A program made the position numbers and the translations under genes. 59,973 bases of DNA from Paracoccaceae bacterium (GTDB taxonomy: Bacteria; Pseudomonadota; Alphaproteobacteria; Rhodobacterales; Rhodobacteraceae): assembly GCA_028097405.1 (NCBI GenBank), contig JAOHEK010000018.1:1-59973 (forward strand), read 5' to 3'. Each line of letters opens with the position of its first letter. The first letter of the stretch is position 1. The notes under the pieces are model-generated. The model made no database searches, was not told where the DNA came from, and saw nothing but the letters and a program-made list of their open reading frames with translations. Positions 41,891-51,573 of the stretch are shown piece by piece.

Positions 41891-42631
41891 TCAAATACAA
41901 CGCCCGCCGTCAACTTCCATACAAACGCCAGTGACCATGCTGGACTCGTCCGAGCACATGAAGCACGCCGCGTTTCCCATATCTTCGGGCGTTGAAAATC
42001 GGCCCAAAGGGATCGTCGACAGGAACTTCGCGCGGATTTCAGGCGTGTCCTCTCCCATAAAACTTTTCAGTAAGGGTGTTTCGCCTGCAACCGGGTTCAG
42101 GGCGTTAACGCGGATGCCGTCGGGGGCCAGTTCGACGGCCATGGTCTTGGTCGCCGTGTTCATCCAACCTTTCGAAGAATTGTACCAGTTCAGTCGGGGC
42201 CGGGGGCTGATCCCTGCGGTCGAGGCGATGTTTAGGATATTGCCCGCGCCCGCTTTCTTCATCAAAGGCACGAAATGTTGTGCGGCCCAAAAAACTGATT
42301 TGCAGTTCACTGCAAAGACCCGGTCAAAGTCGGTCTCGCTGACGTCTTCCATGGCGGCAGGCAAATGCGTGACGCCTGCGTTGTTCACCAGAATGTCGAT
42401 CCGCCCAAAGGCCTTGATCGCGGCGGCGGCCAAGGCGGCCATGTCAACCCCGGTTGAAACATCGCAGCGAAGGGCCGTGGCGCCAAGTTCCTGCGCCGTC
42501 TTCATAGCGGCGTCCCCATCCCAATCGGCGATTATGACGCGCGCGCCTTCGGCTAAAAACTTCTCGGCAATTCCCTTGCCGAAACCCGACGCTCCGCCTG
42601 TGACGACCGCGCATTTGTCCTTCAGTCGCAT
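41891..42631 (-). CDS. Short-chain dehydrogenase/reductase
   Basis: A 246-residue classical SDR. The cofactor motif is VVTGGASGFGKGIAEKF, an Asp in IIADWD favours NAD, NNAG follows, and the catalytic residues are Ser in NIASTAG and Tyr/Lys in NWYNSSKGW. The C-terminus MEVDGGRCI is typical. The substrate is unknown. Its position between the aldehyde dehydrogenase and udh suggests a sugar alcohol, sugar acid or other polyol derivative. It is spaced 9 to 10 bases from both neighbours. Confidence 0.88.
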   Translation of the reverse strand: MRLKDKCAVVTGGASGFGKGIAEKFLAEGARVIIADWDGDAAMKTAQELGATALRCDVSTGVDMAALAAAAIKAFGRIDILVNNAGVTHLPAAMEDVSETDFDRVFAVNCKSVFWAAQHFVPLMKKAGAGNILNIASTAGISPRPRLNWYNSSKGWMNTATKTMAVELAPDGIRVNALNPVAGETPLLKSFMGEDTPEIRAKFLSTIPLGRFSTPEDMGNAACFMCSDESSMVTGVCMEVDGGRCI

Positions 42632-42640
42632 ATCCGCTCC

Positions 42641-44092
42641 TTATCCATGCAATGCAGCGACGGTTTTCAGCACTGTGAAACTGTAGAGCGCTTCAAACCC
42701 TTTCTCCCGCCCATGACCCGACAATCCACGGCCCCCGAACGGCAATTCAACTCCACCGCCTGCACCATAGTTGTTTAAAAACACCTGCCCCGCGCGCAGC
42801 TTCTTGGCCATGCGCATTTGCCGAGCACCATCCTGCGTCCAGCACGAGGCGACCAAGCCATAATCCGTGCCATTGGCAATCGCGATGGCCTCGTCTTCGC
42901 ATTTGAAGGGGATCACGACTTGGACCGGCCCAAAGATTTCGTCTTGGGCCAATATGTGATCTGGGCTGGCACCTGCGAACAACATCGGGGCGACATAAGC
43001 GCCACCCTTGGGTGCCGTGTCGATGATCGACCCGGTTGCTGCGATGTCGATGCCGCCGGACTGGCTTAAGACCCCTTCGACCAGTGCTTTCTGAGCGTTC
43101 GACACCAACGGCCCTACGTCCAGATCATCCAGCGCCGGGCCTGTTTTCAAGGCGGTGTAGCGCGCGGCCATGGCAGCGACCACTTCGTCATAGCGCAAGG
43201 CTTGGACCAAAATCCGCGACGAGGCCGAACATGTCTGCCCTGCGTTCTGAATGCCCGCGTTGACGAGGAACGGCAGTGCGGCCTTAAGATCGGCGTCTTC
43301 AAACACCACCTGCGGGGATTTTCCGCCCAGCTCCAGAGTCACCGGCACCACATGGTCTGCGGCGGATTTCTGGATCAGCTTGCCGACCGCAACCGACCCG
43401 GTGAACGAGATATGATCAATGTCTGCGTGGCCTGACAGCGCCGCACCCGCTTCTTCGCCCAAGCCCGGCACCACGTTCAAAACGCCGGGCGGCAAGCCAG
43501 CATGATGGGCTAGTTCAGCGAAGGCAAGGGCGGTCAGGCAGGCTTCTTCGGCTGGTTTCAAAACGCAAGCGTTGCCGGTGGCCAAGGCCGCGCCGACGGA
43601 TCGCCCGATGATCTGCATCGGGTAGTTCCACGGCACGATGTGGCCGGTCACCCCGTGTGGTTCGCGCAAGGTGTAAACGGTGTAGCCGTCCAAGTATGGG
43701 ATCGTTTCACCGTGAAGTTTGTCGGCGGCACCGCCGTAGAATTCCATATAACGCGCCAAGGCGACGGCGTCTGCGCGCGCTTGTGTCAGGGGTTTGCCGA
43801 CGTCCATGGCCTCCATCCGAGCGAGGTTGTCGACGTTTTCGAACACCAGTTGTCCAATGCGCGTCAGGAGGCGGCCCCTTTCGGCTGCGGTGGTTTTGCC
43901 CCACGCGCCGTTGAACGCCCTGCATGCCGCGGAAACCGCGTGATCGATGTCGGTGTCTGTTCCGCGCGCGATCTCACAGAGCGTTTCCCCGGTTGACGGA
44001 TTGGCCGAGGGCAAGGTTTGCCGCCCCATGGGGTCCAGCCAAATGCCGTTGATGAAGCACTGGTCGGTTCTGGGCAAAAGGGGCTCGAACAT
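42641..44092 (-). CDS. NAD(P)-dependent aldehyde dehydrogenase
   Basis: A 483-residue protein. The family motifs are VPWNYPMQIIGRSVGAALA, the general base in LELGGKSPQVVFEDAD, the catalytic Cys in NAGQTCSASSRIL and the C-terminal FGGRGLSGHGREKG. It oxidises an aldehyde to the acid. The sequence is of the betaine-aldehyde/gamma-aminobutyraldehyde class, but substrate cannot be deduced. It lies 17 bases downstream of the dual ABC ATPase and before the SDR and udh, so it probably processes the imported compound. Confidence 0.9.
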   Translation of the reverse strand: MFEPLLPRTDQCFINGIWLDPMGRQTLPSANPSTGETLCEIARGTDTDIDHAVSAACRAFNGAWGKTTAAERGRLLTRIGQLVFENVDNLARMEAMDVGKPLTQARADAVALARYMEFYGGAADKLHGETIPYLDGYTVYTLREPHGVTGHIVPWNYPMQIIGRSVGAALATGNACVLKPAEEACLTALAFAELAHHAGLPPGVLNVVPGLGEEAGAALSGHADIDHISFTGSVAVGKLIQKSAADHVVPVTLELGGKSPQVVFEDADLKAALPFLVNAGIQNAGQTCSASSRILVQALRYDEVVAAMAARYTALKTGPALDDLDVGPLVSNAQKALVEGVLSQSGGIDIAATGSIIDTAPKGGAYVAPMLFAGASPDHILAQDEIFGPVQVVIPFKCEDEAIAIANGTDYGLVASCWTQDGARQMRMAKKLRAGQVFLNNYGAGGGVELPFGGRGLSGHGREKGFEALYSFTVLKTVAALHG

Positions 44093-44109
44093 GGGGCGCG
44101 TCTTTCCGG

Positions 44110-45666
44110 TTAGGCGGGCAGCTTCGGGGCCGCGGCCAGCAGACGTCGAGTGTAGGTCTCGCGCGGGGCGTTGAAAAGCGTGTCGGTGTCGCCGGTTTCA
44201 ACGATTTTGCCCGACTGCATAACCAGAATGCGATCCGCGATGGCGCGCACAACGGTCAAATCATGGGTGATGAACAGATAGGTCAGCCCAAAGCGCGCTG
44301 AAAGATCGACGAGAAGGTCTAGGATTTGGGCGCGCACCGAAACGTCTAAGGCCGACACGGCTTCGTCCAGAACGATCAATTCGGGTTTGGTGATGAGGGC
44401 GCGGGCAATGGCGATGCGCTGGCGCTGGCCACCGGAAAATTCATGGATATACTTGTGTTTATCGTCGGTTTCTAATCCAACGCTTTGAAGCGCTTCGTCG
44501 ATTTCAGACAAGGTCGCCCCACGGCCCAAACGGTGGAACGGTTCGGCGACCAAGCGCGAAACTTTGTGCCGGGGATTGAACGAGCCAAAGGGGTCTTGAA
44601 ACACCACCTGCATTTTCTGCCGTACATCCGGATCGGTGAAAACGTCGCGCCCGTCCAACAGGATCTGACCCCTTTGGATCGGCTCAAGCCCAAGGATCGC
44701 CCGTGTCAGTGTCGATTTTCCGCAGCCGCTTTCGCCGACCAACCCCAAACATTCGCCGCGCCGTATCTGGAAGCTGACAGTATCCACGGCGCGAAACGTC
44801 GGGTGTGGGCCAAAGAACGCCTTGCGCGGCAACAGGTAATCCCGACTGACATCCGTCAGCTGCAATAGCGGGGCGTCGATCCGGGTTTCCGTGCGATCCG
44901 GTTGGTGGTTCGAGGCTTTGAACAAGGCCTTGGTGTATGGATGGGTCATGGTTTGGTGCAAGGTTGCGGCAATGCCGGTTTCCACCACCTGTCCTTTGCG
45001 TATGATGACAACCCGGTCAGCCAGCCCCGTGACAACGGCCAAATCATGCGAGATCAGCATCAACCCCATATCATCTTCGTCGACCAAGCGCTTCAAAAGG
45101 TTTAATATATCGGCTTGCGTAGTCACATCCAAAGCCGTGGTCGGCTCGTCGGCGATCAACAGTTTCGGCTGAAGCGCAATCGCCATCGCAATCACCACGC
45201 GCTGGCGTTGGCCGCCGGATAACTCGTGTGGATAGCGCGTGAGCGGGAACTGATCTTGCGGCAGTTCGCAGCGTTCCAACGTCTCAGCAGCGCGGCGCAT
45301 GGCTTCGGCGCGGCTGACCTTCTGGTGGATTAGGATGGTTTCGGCGACCTGTGCCCCGATGGTCTGCACGGGGTTCAATGCGGTCATCGGTTCTTGAAAC
45401 ACCATGCCTAGGTCCGCGCCGCGCATCTGGCAAAGCTCGGGTTCATTGGCTGTTAAAACCTGCCGATCCGCCAGAGCGATTTCGCCGGTGCAATCAGAGC
45501 CATCCGGCAGCAACTGCATCACGGAAAATGCGGTCAGTGACTTGCCCGACCCGCTTTCGCCGATCACGCCAAGGATTTCGCCCGGCGCAATGTCGAAAGA
45601 CACGCCGCTTAGGATCGGCGTGCCGTGGATCGACAAATTTAGATTGCGGATGGACAACAGGCTCAT
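44110..45666 (-). CDS. Oligopeptide-type ABC transporter, fused dual ATP-binding protein (DppD-DppF)
   Basis: A 518-residue protein with two complete nucleotide-binding domains. Half one has Walker A GESGSGKSLTA and signature ELSGGQRQRVVIAMAI. Half two has GESGCGKSTLTR and EFSGGQRQRIAIARAL. Each half carries its own Walker B (LLIADEPTTALD and LIVLDEAVSALD). It fuels the two permeases encoded just upstream, overlapping the second by 4 bases. Such fusions (GsiA-like) serve peptide, glutathione or sugar-oligomer importers. Confidence 0.93.
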   Translation of the reverse strand: MSLLSIRNLNLSIHGTPILSGVSFDIAPGEILGVIGESGSGKSLTAFSVMQLLPDGSDCTGEIALADRQVLTANEPELCQMRGADLGMVFQEPMTALNPVQTIGAQVAETILIHQKVSRAEAMRRAAETLERCELPQDQFPLTRYPHELSGGQRQRVVIAMAIALQPKLLIADEPTTALDVTTQADILNLLKRLVDEDDMGLMLISHDLAVVTGLADRVVIIRKGQVVETGIAATLHQTMTHPYTKALFKASNHQPDRTETRIDAPLLQLTDVSRDYLLPRKAFFGPHPTFRAVDTVSFQIRRGECLGLVGESGCGKSTLTRAILGLEPIQRGQILLDGRDVFTDPDVRQKMQVVFQDPFGSFNPRHKVSRLVAEPFHRLGRGATLSEIDEALQSVGLETDDKHKYIHEFSGGQRQRIAIARALITKPELIVLDEAVSALDVSVRAQILDLLVDLSARFGLTYLFITHDLTVVRAIADRILVMQSGKIVETGDTDTLFNAPRETYTRRLLAAAPKLPA

Positions 45667-46508
45667 CGTCCCACCCTTCGCAATCGCGGATCAAGCAAGT
45701 CTCGCAAGCCATCGCCCGCAAGGTTCAAGCCTAGAACCGTCAGGATAATGGCAAAGCCGGGAAACAGCGCCATGTGTGGCGCAAGCGAAATCAGCGTCTG
45801 GCTATCTGCCAACATGCGCCCCCAACTTGGTGTCGGTGGCTGCACCCCAAGGCCAACATAGGACAACGCAGCTTCGGCAAGGATGCCAAGCGAGAACTGG
45901 ATGGTGCCCTGGACGATCAACAAGTTCATGACGTTGGGCAGGATGTGCTCGATGGAAATGCGCGTGGCCCCTTTGCCAGACACGCGGGCCGACAGGATAT
46001 AGTCACGGGTCCAAAGGCTGAGGGCGGCACCACGCGTTAGGCGGGCAAAGACGGGGATATTGAAAATGCCGATGGCGATGATGGCGTTCAGGGCAGAGGG
46101 GCCGAAAACAGCCGTGATCATGATGGCGATCAACAGGCTTGGGAAGGCAAAGACCAGATCGTTGCCGCGCATAATGATCTCGTCCAGTAAACTTCCGCAC
46201 CGGGCTGCGGCGGCCAGCCCTAAAGGCACGCCAAGCCCCATGCCGATCACGACGGCGACGATGGCAACCGCGATTGAGGTTTGTGCGCCGACCATAATCA
46301 TCGACAGGATGTCTCGGCCAAAATGATCCGTTCCAAACCAATGGGTAGCAGATGGGGTTTGAAGCTTGTTCGCGATTTCGAATTGCGTAACGTCATAAGG
46401 CGTCCAGATCAGCGAGACCAAGGACGCTAAGGCGAAAATCGCCGTCAGCGACACACCTAAAACGATGTTCCGAGATCGAAAAGCGGTCGAAAAGATAGTG
46501 TCGGTCAT
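45663..46508 (-). CDS. Oligopeptide-type ABC transporter permease (DppC-like)
   Basis: A 281-residue membrane protein. The N-terminal helix is IVLGVSLTAIFALASLVSLIW, followed by the DppC hallmark THWFGTDHFGRDILSMIM and the coupling loop YILSARVSGKGATRISIEHI. It ends LNLAGDGLRDLLDPRLRR, the usual DppC finish. It pairs with the DppB-like permease, overlapping it by 4 bases. The substrate is unknown. Confidence 0.92.
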   Translation of the reverse strand: MTDTIFSTAFRSRNIVLGVSLTAIFALASLVSLIWTPYDVTQFEIANKLQTPSATHWFGTDHFGRDILSMIMVGAQTSIAVAIVAVVIGMGLGVPLGLAAAARCGSLLDEIIMRGNDLVFAFPSLLIAIMITAVFGPSALNAIIAIGIFNIPVFARLTRGAALSLWTRDYILSARVSGKGATRISIEHILPNVMNLLIVQGTIQFSLGILAEAALSYVGLGVQPPTPSWGRMLADSQTLISLAPHMALFPGFAIILTVLGLNLAGDGLRDLLDPRLRRVGR

Positions 46509-47452
46509 ACGCGCGACCTAAGCCGAGGATCGACCCAAGCATAGGCCAGATCGACAAGGAAATTCACCACGATCACCGCGAAGACCAACAGCATCACAAC
46601 GCTTTCCACAACGATCAGATCACGCTGCGAAATCGCCTGAAACACCAAACGGCCTAGGCCCGGAAGAAAGAACACGTTTTCGATGATGATCGCGCCTGCA
46701 AGTAGAAAGCTGAATTGCAAGCCGATGATCGTCAGGACGGGGATCAAGGCGTTGCGCAAGGCGTGTCGCCAAAGCGCTTGGCGTTTGCTGAGGCCCTTGG
46801 CGCGTGCAGTGCGGATGTAATCTTCCGACAGCGTGTCCAACAGGGACGAGCGCATGACCCGCGCTAAGATCGAGGCTTGCGGTAGCGCCAGCGCGATGGC
46901 GGGCAGAGTTAGGGCTTTCATGGCGGCGAAAAAGCCCGCATCCCAACCCGGAAAGCCGCCCGCAGAAAACCAGCGCAGGTTGATCGCGAACACCAGTACC
47001 ATCAACATCGCGAACCAGAAGTTGGGAATGGCGACGCCCAGTTGCGTGGCGCCCATGACGCTGATGTCTGCAACCGACCCGCGCCGTGTTGCGGCCAACA
47101 CGCCGACGGGAAAGGCGATCAAAACGGTGAGCGAAAGGGCATATGTCGCTAAAGGAAGCGAGATGACCAAGCGTTCCGCCACGATCTCACTGACCGGCGA
47201 CCGGTAAGTGTAAGACGTACCAAGATCGCCCGTTAACATGCCGGAAATCCATGAAAAATATCGCTCAGGCAAGCTGGAATTTAGGCCTAGTTCTTCGCGC
47301 AGGGCGGCAATCGTGTCGGGTTGCGCGTTGATCCCCAGCATGAAGGACGCCGGATCGCCCGGCACCACTTCGATGCAGGAGAAAATGACAAGGCTCGCCA
47401 CGATCAATGAGATTACCAGCGAGCCCAGCCGTTTGAGCGCAAATCGAAGCAT
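46505..47452 (-). CDS. Oligopeptide-type ABC transporter permease (DppB-like)
   Basis: A 315-residue membrane protein. The N-terminal helix LVISLIVASLVIFSCIEVVP is followed by GDPASFMLGINA, as in DppB/OppB. The coupling loop is DYIRTARAKGLSKRQALWRH and the end is VVNFLVDLAYAWVDPRLRSR. It forms the heterodimeric channel with the DppC-like protein. It lies 11 bases after the binding-protein gene. Confidence 0.92.
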   Translation of the reverse strand: MLRFALKRLGSLVISLIVASLVIFSCIEVVPGDPASFMLGINAQPDTIAALREELGLNSSLPERYFSWISGMLTGDLGTSYTYRSPVSEIVAERLVISLPLATYALSLTVLIAFPVGVLAATRRGSVADISVMGATQLGVAIPNFWFAMLMVLVFAINLRWFSAGGFPGWDAGFFAAMKALTLPAIALALPQASILARVMRSSLLDTLSEDYIRTARAKGLSKRQALWRHALRNALIPVLTIIGLQFSFLLAGAIIIENVFFLPGLGRLVFQAISQRDLIVVESVVMLLVFAVIVVNFLVDLAYAWVDPRLRSRV

Positions 47453-47463
47453 TTAGAAGCGGT

Positions 47464-48936
47464 TCACTCCGACCAGCTGACGCCGGTCAGGTCGACGGCT
47501 TGTGTTGGCGCGTTTTCCCAGATGCCATTCAGCTTTGCATCAACGACCGAGGTCAGGGCCAGTTGGAAAAGATAGCCGTTGACGAAGTCATTTGAAATCG
47601 TCTCTTGCGCCTTTTGCAGGATGCTGGCGCGAACGCCTGGGTCATTTTCGACATCAAGGTTTTTGATCAGGGCCTGCATGTCGGGGTTGTCGTACTGGAA
47701 GTAATACTCAGGCCGCGCGTAAATGCCGATGTCCATCGGTTCGGTGTGGCTCACGATTGTGAGGCCAAAGTCATATCCGCGGAAAACCTGTTCCAGCCAT
47801 TGTGCCCATTCTAGGTTGCTGATCTCGGTTTCGATCCCGATCTCGCGCAGTTGGGCCGCAATGATCTCGCCTCCGCGTCGCGCGTAGGATGGGGGTGGCA
47901 GTTTCAACGTTGTTTCAAACCCGTCTGGGTAGCCAGCTTCGGCAAGAAGGGCCTTAGCTGCGCTGGGGTCAAAGGGCGTGTTTGCGGTCAGGTCAACGTA
48001 GTCGGAGTTGTGGGGTGCAAAATGCGTGCCAATCGGTGTGCCATAGCCGAACATGGCACCGTCGATGATCGCCTGACGGTCAATCGCCATGGACACGGCC
48101 TTGCGCACGCGGACGTCGTCGAAGGGCTCTAGCTTGTTGTTCATGGCAAGGATCGTCTCGCCTTCCGTACTGCCGGAAAGCACGTTGAACCGGGGATCGG
48201 CTTCGAATTGGGCCAGATTTTCTGGGGCGGGGTAGCCGTAGAAGGCATCCACGTCACCCGCCATCATCGCGCCGAAAGCAGCTGTTGGGTCCGAGATGAA
48301 CTTGAACGTCGCTTCGTCCAGCGCGGGTGCTTCTCCCCAGTAATCCGGGTTCCGCGCAATGGTAATGCTGTCGCCTTGCTTCCAGTCGGCGAAGGTGAAC
48401 GCACCTGTTCCGACCGGGTTTGTCTTAATGTTCTCAATGCTTTCCGGCGCAACGATCACAGCGTCGCCCCAAGCCATGTTGAAAAGAAAATTGCCTTGTG
48501 GAGCCTTCAAAGTGACTTTGACCGTAGTGGGATCAACCGCCTCGGCGCTTTCGATGCCGTCGAACAGGGCCTTTTGCGCATTGGTCGAGTCTTCTGCGCG
48601 GGCACGATCCAGCGAAAAGACCACGTCTGTGGCGTCCAAATCCGTGCCGTCGTGAAACTTGACGCCCGAGCGCAGTTTGAACGTATAGGTTTTGCCGTCA
48701 TCCGAGATGTCCCAGCTTTCTGCAAGGCCTGCGTTGACCGCACCATCAGGGCCAAACCGTGTCAGGCCTTCGAAAACGTTGGAATAAACGACCTGATCAA
48801 TGGCTCCGGCGGCGGCAGAGGTTGGGTCAAGGTGCGGCGGTTCAAGCTGCAATCCGACGGTGACATCGGTTTCGGCGGCTGAGGCGGCGCTGGCAAGCAG
48901 CACCATTGCCGTTGTGAGCGAAAGGGTCGTTTTCAT
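47464..48936 (-). CDS. Extracellular solute-binding protein, family 5
   Basis: A 490-residue periplasmic protein from ATG 48936, behind GGGAGAA, with signal peptide MKTTLSLTTAMVLLASAASA. The family 5 signature region is VYSNVFEGLTRFGPDGAVNAG and LAESWDISDDGKTYTFKLR. Later parts include DVRVRKAVSMAIDRQAIID. It delivers a peptide, glycoside or other organic ligand to the Dpp-like permeases. The linked M20 amidohydrolase and uronate dehydrogenase suggest an amide-linked or sugar-acid ligand. This is inference only. Confidence 0.92.
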   Translation of the reverse strand: MKTTLSLTTAMVLLASAASAAETDVTVGLQLEPPHLDPTSAAAGAIDQVVYSNVFEGLTRFGPDGAVNAGLAESWDISDDGKTYTFKLRSGVKFHDGTDLDATDVVFSLDRARAEDSTNAQKALFDGIESAEAVDPTTVKVTLKAPQGNFLFNMAWGDAVIVAPESIENIKTNPVGTGAFTFADWKQGDSITIARNPDYWGEAPALDEATFKFISDPTAAFGAMMAGDVDAFYGYPAPENLAQFEADPRFNVLSGSTEGETILAMNNKLEPFDDVRVRKAVSMAIDRQAIIDGAMFGYGTPIGTHFAPHNSDYVDLTANTPFDPSAAKALLAEAGYPDGFETTLKLPPPSYARRGGEIIAAQLREIGIETEISNLEWAQWLEQVFRGYDFGLTIVSHTEPMDIGIYARPEYYFQYDNPDMQALIKNLDVENDPGVRASILQKAQETISNDFVNGYLFQLALTSVVDAKLNGIWENAPTQAVDLTGVSWSE

Positions 48937-48970
48937 TTGGGTTCTCCCAGCTTGGGCGAGCAGTTGCCCG

Positions 48971-50260
48971 TTATTCAACGGCCAGTAAATCGATCAGGCA
49001 AAGCCCCATCACCTTGGCCGATTGGATCATGTCGTCGACGCCGACATATTCGTCGGGCTTATGTGCAAGTTCCAGAAGTCCGGGACCATATGCAATGCAG
49101 TTTTTCAATTTCCCGATCCGGTCGATGTGTTTTTGGTCGTAAGTCCCCGGAGATACGACATATTCCGGGTCTTTGCCCAGCACGTCCTTTATTGCTTTGG
49201 CGACGGTTGTGACGACGGGGGCGTCTTTTTCCGTCATCGTGGGCGATACGCTCCAGAGTTCTTCGAGGCTGTAGGTGAAGTTGGGACGGGTTTCCGAGAG
49301 GTGGTTCAACACATCTTCGATTTCGGTCACGACCTCGTCGCGGCTTTCTTCCATCAAATAGCGCCGGTCGATTATCATTCGCGCACTGTCGGGTACGCAA
49401 GCGGAAGGCAGGCCCGTGTAATCCGCTTCGGGTTCGGCCTGACCGCCGTGGAAGCTGTTGATGTTCATCGTCGATTGGCGGGCCCCTTCGGGGACGACCG
49501 GCATCGCGGTGCGTTTTTGGGCCAACTTAGGATAAAGCGTTTTTTCCATTTCCGACAGAACCGCCCCCATGTGTCGTACCGCGCAATCGCCAAGGAAAGG
49601 CATAGAGCCATGCGCGATTTCGCCATGAGTTTCGATTTCGCCCCACCAGACGCCGCGATGGCCCAGACAGATTCGGTCTTTCTGCAAGGGTTCGGGGATG
49701 ATGACGTGATCGACGTGGGCGTAATGACCCTGTTCAGCCAGGTACGCCACGCCCCCGAAACCGCCGGTTTCTTCATCTGTGGTGGCCGAAATCTCAATCG
49801 AGCCGGCGAAATCAGGGACGTCTTCAAGGAACGCCTCGGCTGCGATGATCGAAGCGGCCAAGCCGCCCTTCATATCGCAAGAGCCGCGTCCATAGATTTT
49901 GCCGTCGATCAAAGCGCCTCCGAAAGGATCGGTGGTCCAGCCTTGGCCGACTTCGACCACGTCGGTGTGGGAATTGAAGTGGACACAGTCGCCTTTTCGA
50001 GGGCCATCGCGGCGGGCCAAAAGGTTCCAACGCGGGTAACGTTCGCTGTCACCGGGCGTACCGGTGGCGCGGATGAAATTGGTTTCGAACCCGTGTTTTT
50101 CCAGACGGCGGGCAAGGTATTCGCAGATTTCAAGATAGTTTTCGCCAGGCGGATTAAGCGTGGGGATCCGGATCAACTCTTGGGTCAGCTGGATCAGATC
50201 GTCGCGCTTGTCGTCGATCCGGTTGGCAAGACGATTTGCGTGGGTGGCGTCAGTCTTCAT
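48971..50260 (-). CDS. M20-family metallo-amidohydrolase (ArgE/DapE type)
   Basis: About 429 residues from ATG 50260; a frame open to 50299 adds 13 residues and neither start has a good ribosome binding site. The zinc-site motifs are in order: HFNSHTDVVEVGQGW, GRGSCDMKGGLAASI with the bridging Asp, TDEETGGFGG with the catalytic Glu, and the dimerisation lid domain from about residue 195. The last His ligand is in SPGTYDQKHIDRIG. It hydrolyses an N-acyl or peptide bond in the cytosol. It is the first gene of the leftward importer operon, 34 bases before the binding protein, so it probably opens the imported ligand. Confidence 0.9.
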   Translation of the reverse strand: MKTDATHANRLANRIDDKRDDLIQLTQELIRIPTLNPPGENYLEICEYLARRLEKHGFETNFIRATGTPGDSERYPRWNLLARRDGPRKGDCVHFNSHTDVVEVGQGWTTDPFGGALIDGKIYGRGSCDMKGGLAASIIAAEAFLEDVPDFAGSIEISATTDEETGGFGGVAYLAEQGHYAHVDHVIIPEPLQKDRICLGHRGVWWGEIETHGEIAHGSMPFLGDCAVRHMGAVLSEMEKTLYPKLAQKRTAMPVVPEGARQSTMNINSFHGGQAEPEADYTGLPSACVPDSARMIIDRRYLMEESRDEVVTEIEDVLNHLSETRPNFTYSLEELWSVSPTMTEKDAPVVTTVAKAIKDVLGKDPEYVVSPGTYDQKHIDRIGKLKNCIAYGPGLLELAHKPDEYVGVDDMIQSAKVMGLCLIDLLAVE

Positions 50261-50421
50261 AGGATATACGTTAGAAAACGCGGCTTTGGGTAGCAACAAT
50301 GATCTTGCACGAAGCTGCTATTCTGATGCTTGTTGCTGTTTCGGCTGAGTTGCGGGTGAGGTACGTTCCTCAAAATCCTCGCCGGCGAATCGGATGGCGC
50401 ATATATTTGGAAGGACTGGAC

Positions 50422-51477
50422 ATGAAGACAATCAAAGGACCTGCGTTGTTTCTGGCGCAATTCGCAAGCGACGAAGCGCCGTTCAATACTTGGGACGGGA
50501 TTACCAAATGGGCTGCGGATTGCGGCTATAGTGGTGTGCAGGTGCCATCTTGGGACGCGCGGTTGTTTGATCTGGCCAAAGCCGCCGAGAGCAAGACCTA
50601 TTGCGACGAATTCAAAGGTCAGGCGGCGGCCAATGGCATCGAGGTGACGGAACTGTCGACCCACCTGCAGGGGCAGTTGGTGGCAGTGCATCCGGCCTAT
50701 GATGAGGCCTTTGACGGTTTCGCAGCGCAAGAGGTACGTGGCAATCCAAGCGCCCGACAGGCTTGGGCGGTGGAGCAGGTGAAGATGGCGCTGACCGCGT
50801 CCAAGCACATGGGCATCGGCGCAATGGCGACCTTTTCAGGCGCCTTGGCCTGGCCTTATGTCTATCCTTGGCCACAGCGTCCGGCAGGTTTGGTTGAAAC
50901 GGCGTTTGATGAGCTAGCCAAGCGCTGGCGACCCCTTTTGGATCATGCCGAGGACTGTGGTGTGGACGTTTGTTATGAAATCCATCCCGGCGAAGACCTG
51001 CACGACGGGATCACCTATGAGATGTTTCTGGAACGTGTGGGCGGGCATGACCGGGCGCGTATCCTGTATGATCCTTCGCACTATGTACTGCAGTGTCTGG
51101 ATTATCTGGACAACATCGACATCTACAAAGACCGGATCGGCATGTTCCATGTGAAGGATGCCGAGTTCAATCCGACCGGGCGGCAAGGGGTTTATTCAGG
51201 GTTTCAATCTTGGGTCGATCGGGCTGGGCGGTTTCGGTCGCTAGGCGATGGTCAGGTGGATTTCGCAGCGATTTTTTCCAAACTGGCGGCGGCGGATTTC
51301 GATGGTTGGGCCGTGGTCGAATGGGAGTGCTGTCTGAAGCATCCCGAAGACGGCGCGCGCGAAGGGGCGGCCTTCGTGAAAGATCACATCATCCGGGTGA
51401 CCGAACGGGCCTTTGATGATTTCGCCGATGGCGGAACGGATGAGGCGGCGAACCGGCGGATGTTGGGGATAGGTTGA
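50422..51477 (+). CDS. Sugar phosphate isomerase/epimerase-type TIM barrel (AP endonuclease 2 family)
   Basis: A 351-residue protein from ATG 50422, 8 bases after GGAAGG; the frame upstream of it overlaps the divergent amidohydrolase gene. The xylose-isomerase-like barrel contains metal-site segments CYEIHPGEDLHDG, RILYDPSHYVLQ, MFHVKDAEFNP and WAVVEWECCLKHPE. Proteins of this type act as isomerases, epimerases or dehydratases on sugars and inositols. Here the setting is acid-sugar catabolism. It is divergent from the M20 operon and converges on a second, damaged TIM-barrel gene. Confidence 0.87.
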   Translation: MKTIKGPALFLAQFASDEAPFNTWDGITKWAADCGYSGVQVPSWDARLFDLAKAAESKTYCDEFKGQAAANGIEVTELSTHLQGQLVAVHPAYDEAFDGFAAQEVRGNPSARQAWAVEQVKMALTASKHMGIGAMATFSGALAWPYVYPWPQRPAGLVETAFDELAKRWRPLLDHAEDCGVDVCYEIHPGEDLHDGITYEMFLERVGGHDRARILYDPSHYVLQCLDYLDNIDIYKDRIGMFHVKDAEFNPTGRQGVYSGFQSWVDRAGRFRSLGDGQVDFAAIFSKLAAADFDGWAVVEWECCLKHPEDGAREGAAFVKDHIIRVTERAFDDFADGGTDEAANRRMLGIG

Positions 51478-51499
51478 GGATTTGAATTTGGGGACGGTT

Positions 51500-51560
51500 G
51501 GGGGCTCTGCCCCCGCCGCTCATTGAGCGGCTCCCCCGGGATATTTTTGGCCAGATGAAG
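51500..51560 (+). repeat. Dispersed extragenic repeat, full copy with double hairpin
   Basis: Hairpin 1 is GGGGGCTCTGCCCCC (51500-51514). Hairpin 2 is GCCGCTCATTGAGCGGC (51515-51531). ATATTTTTGGCCAGATGAAG ends it (51541-51560). It shares its first and last modules with 7638-7681. It lies between two convergent genes and probably also works as a terminator. Confidence 0.78.
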
Positions 51561-51573
51561 GGGCCTTTCGGCG

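Noticed and set aside
49022-50293. 423-codon plus-strand open frame
   Set aside because: It is antisense to the M20 amidohydrolase, which has all metal motifs. The frame shows no recognisable domain.
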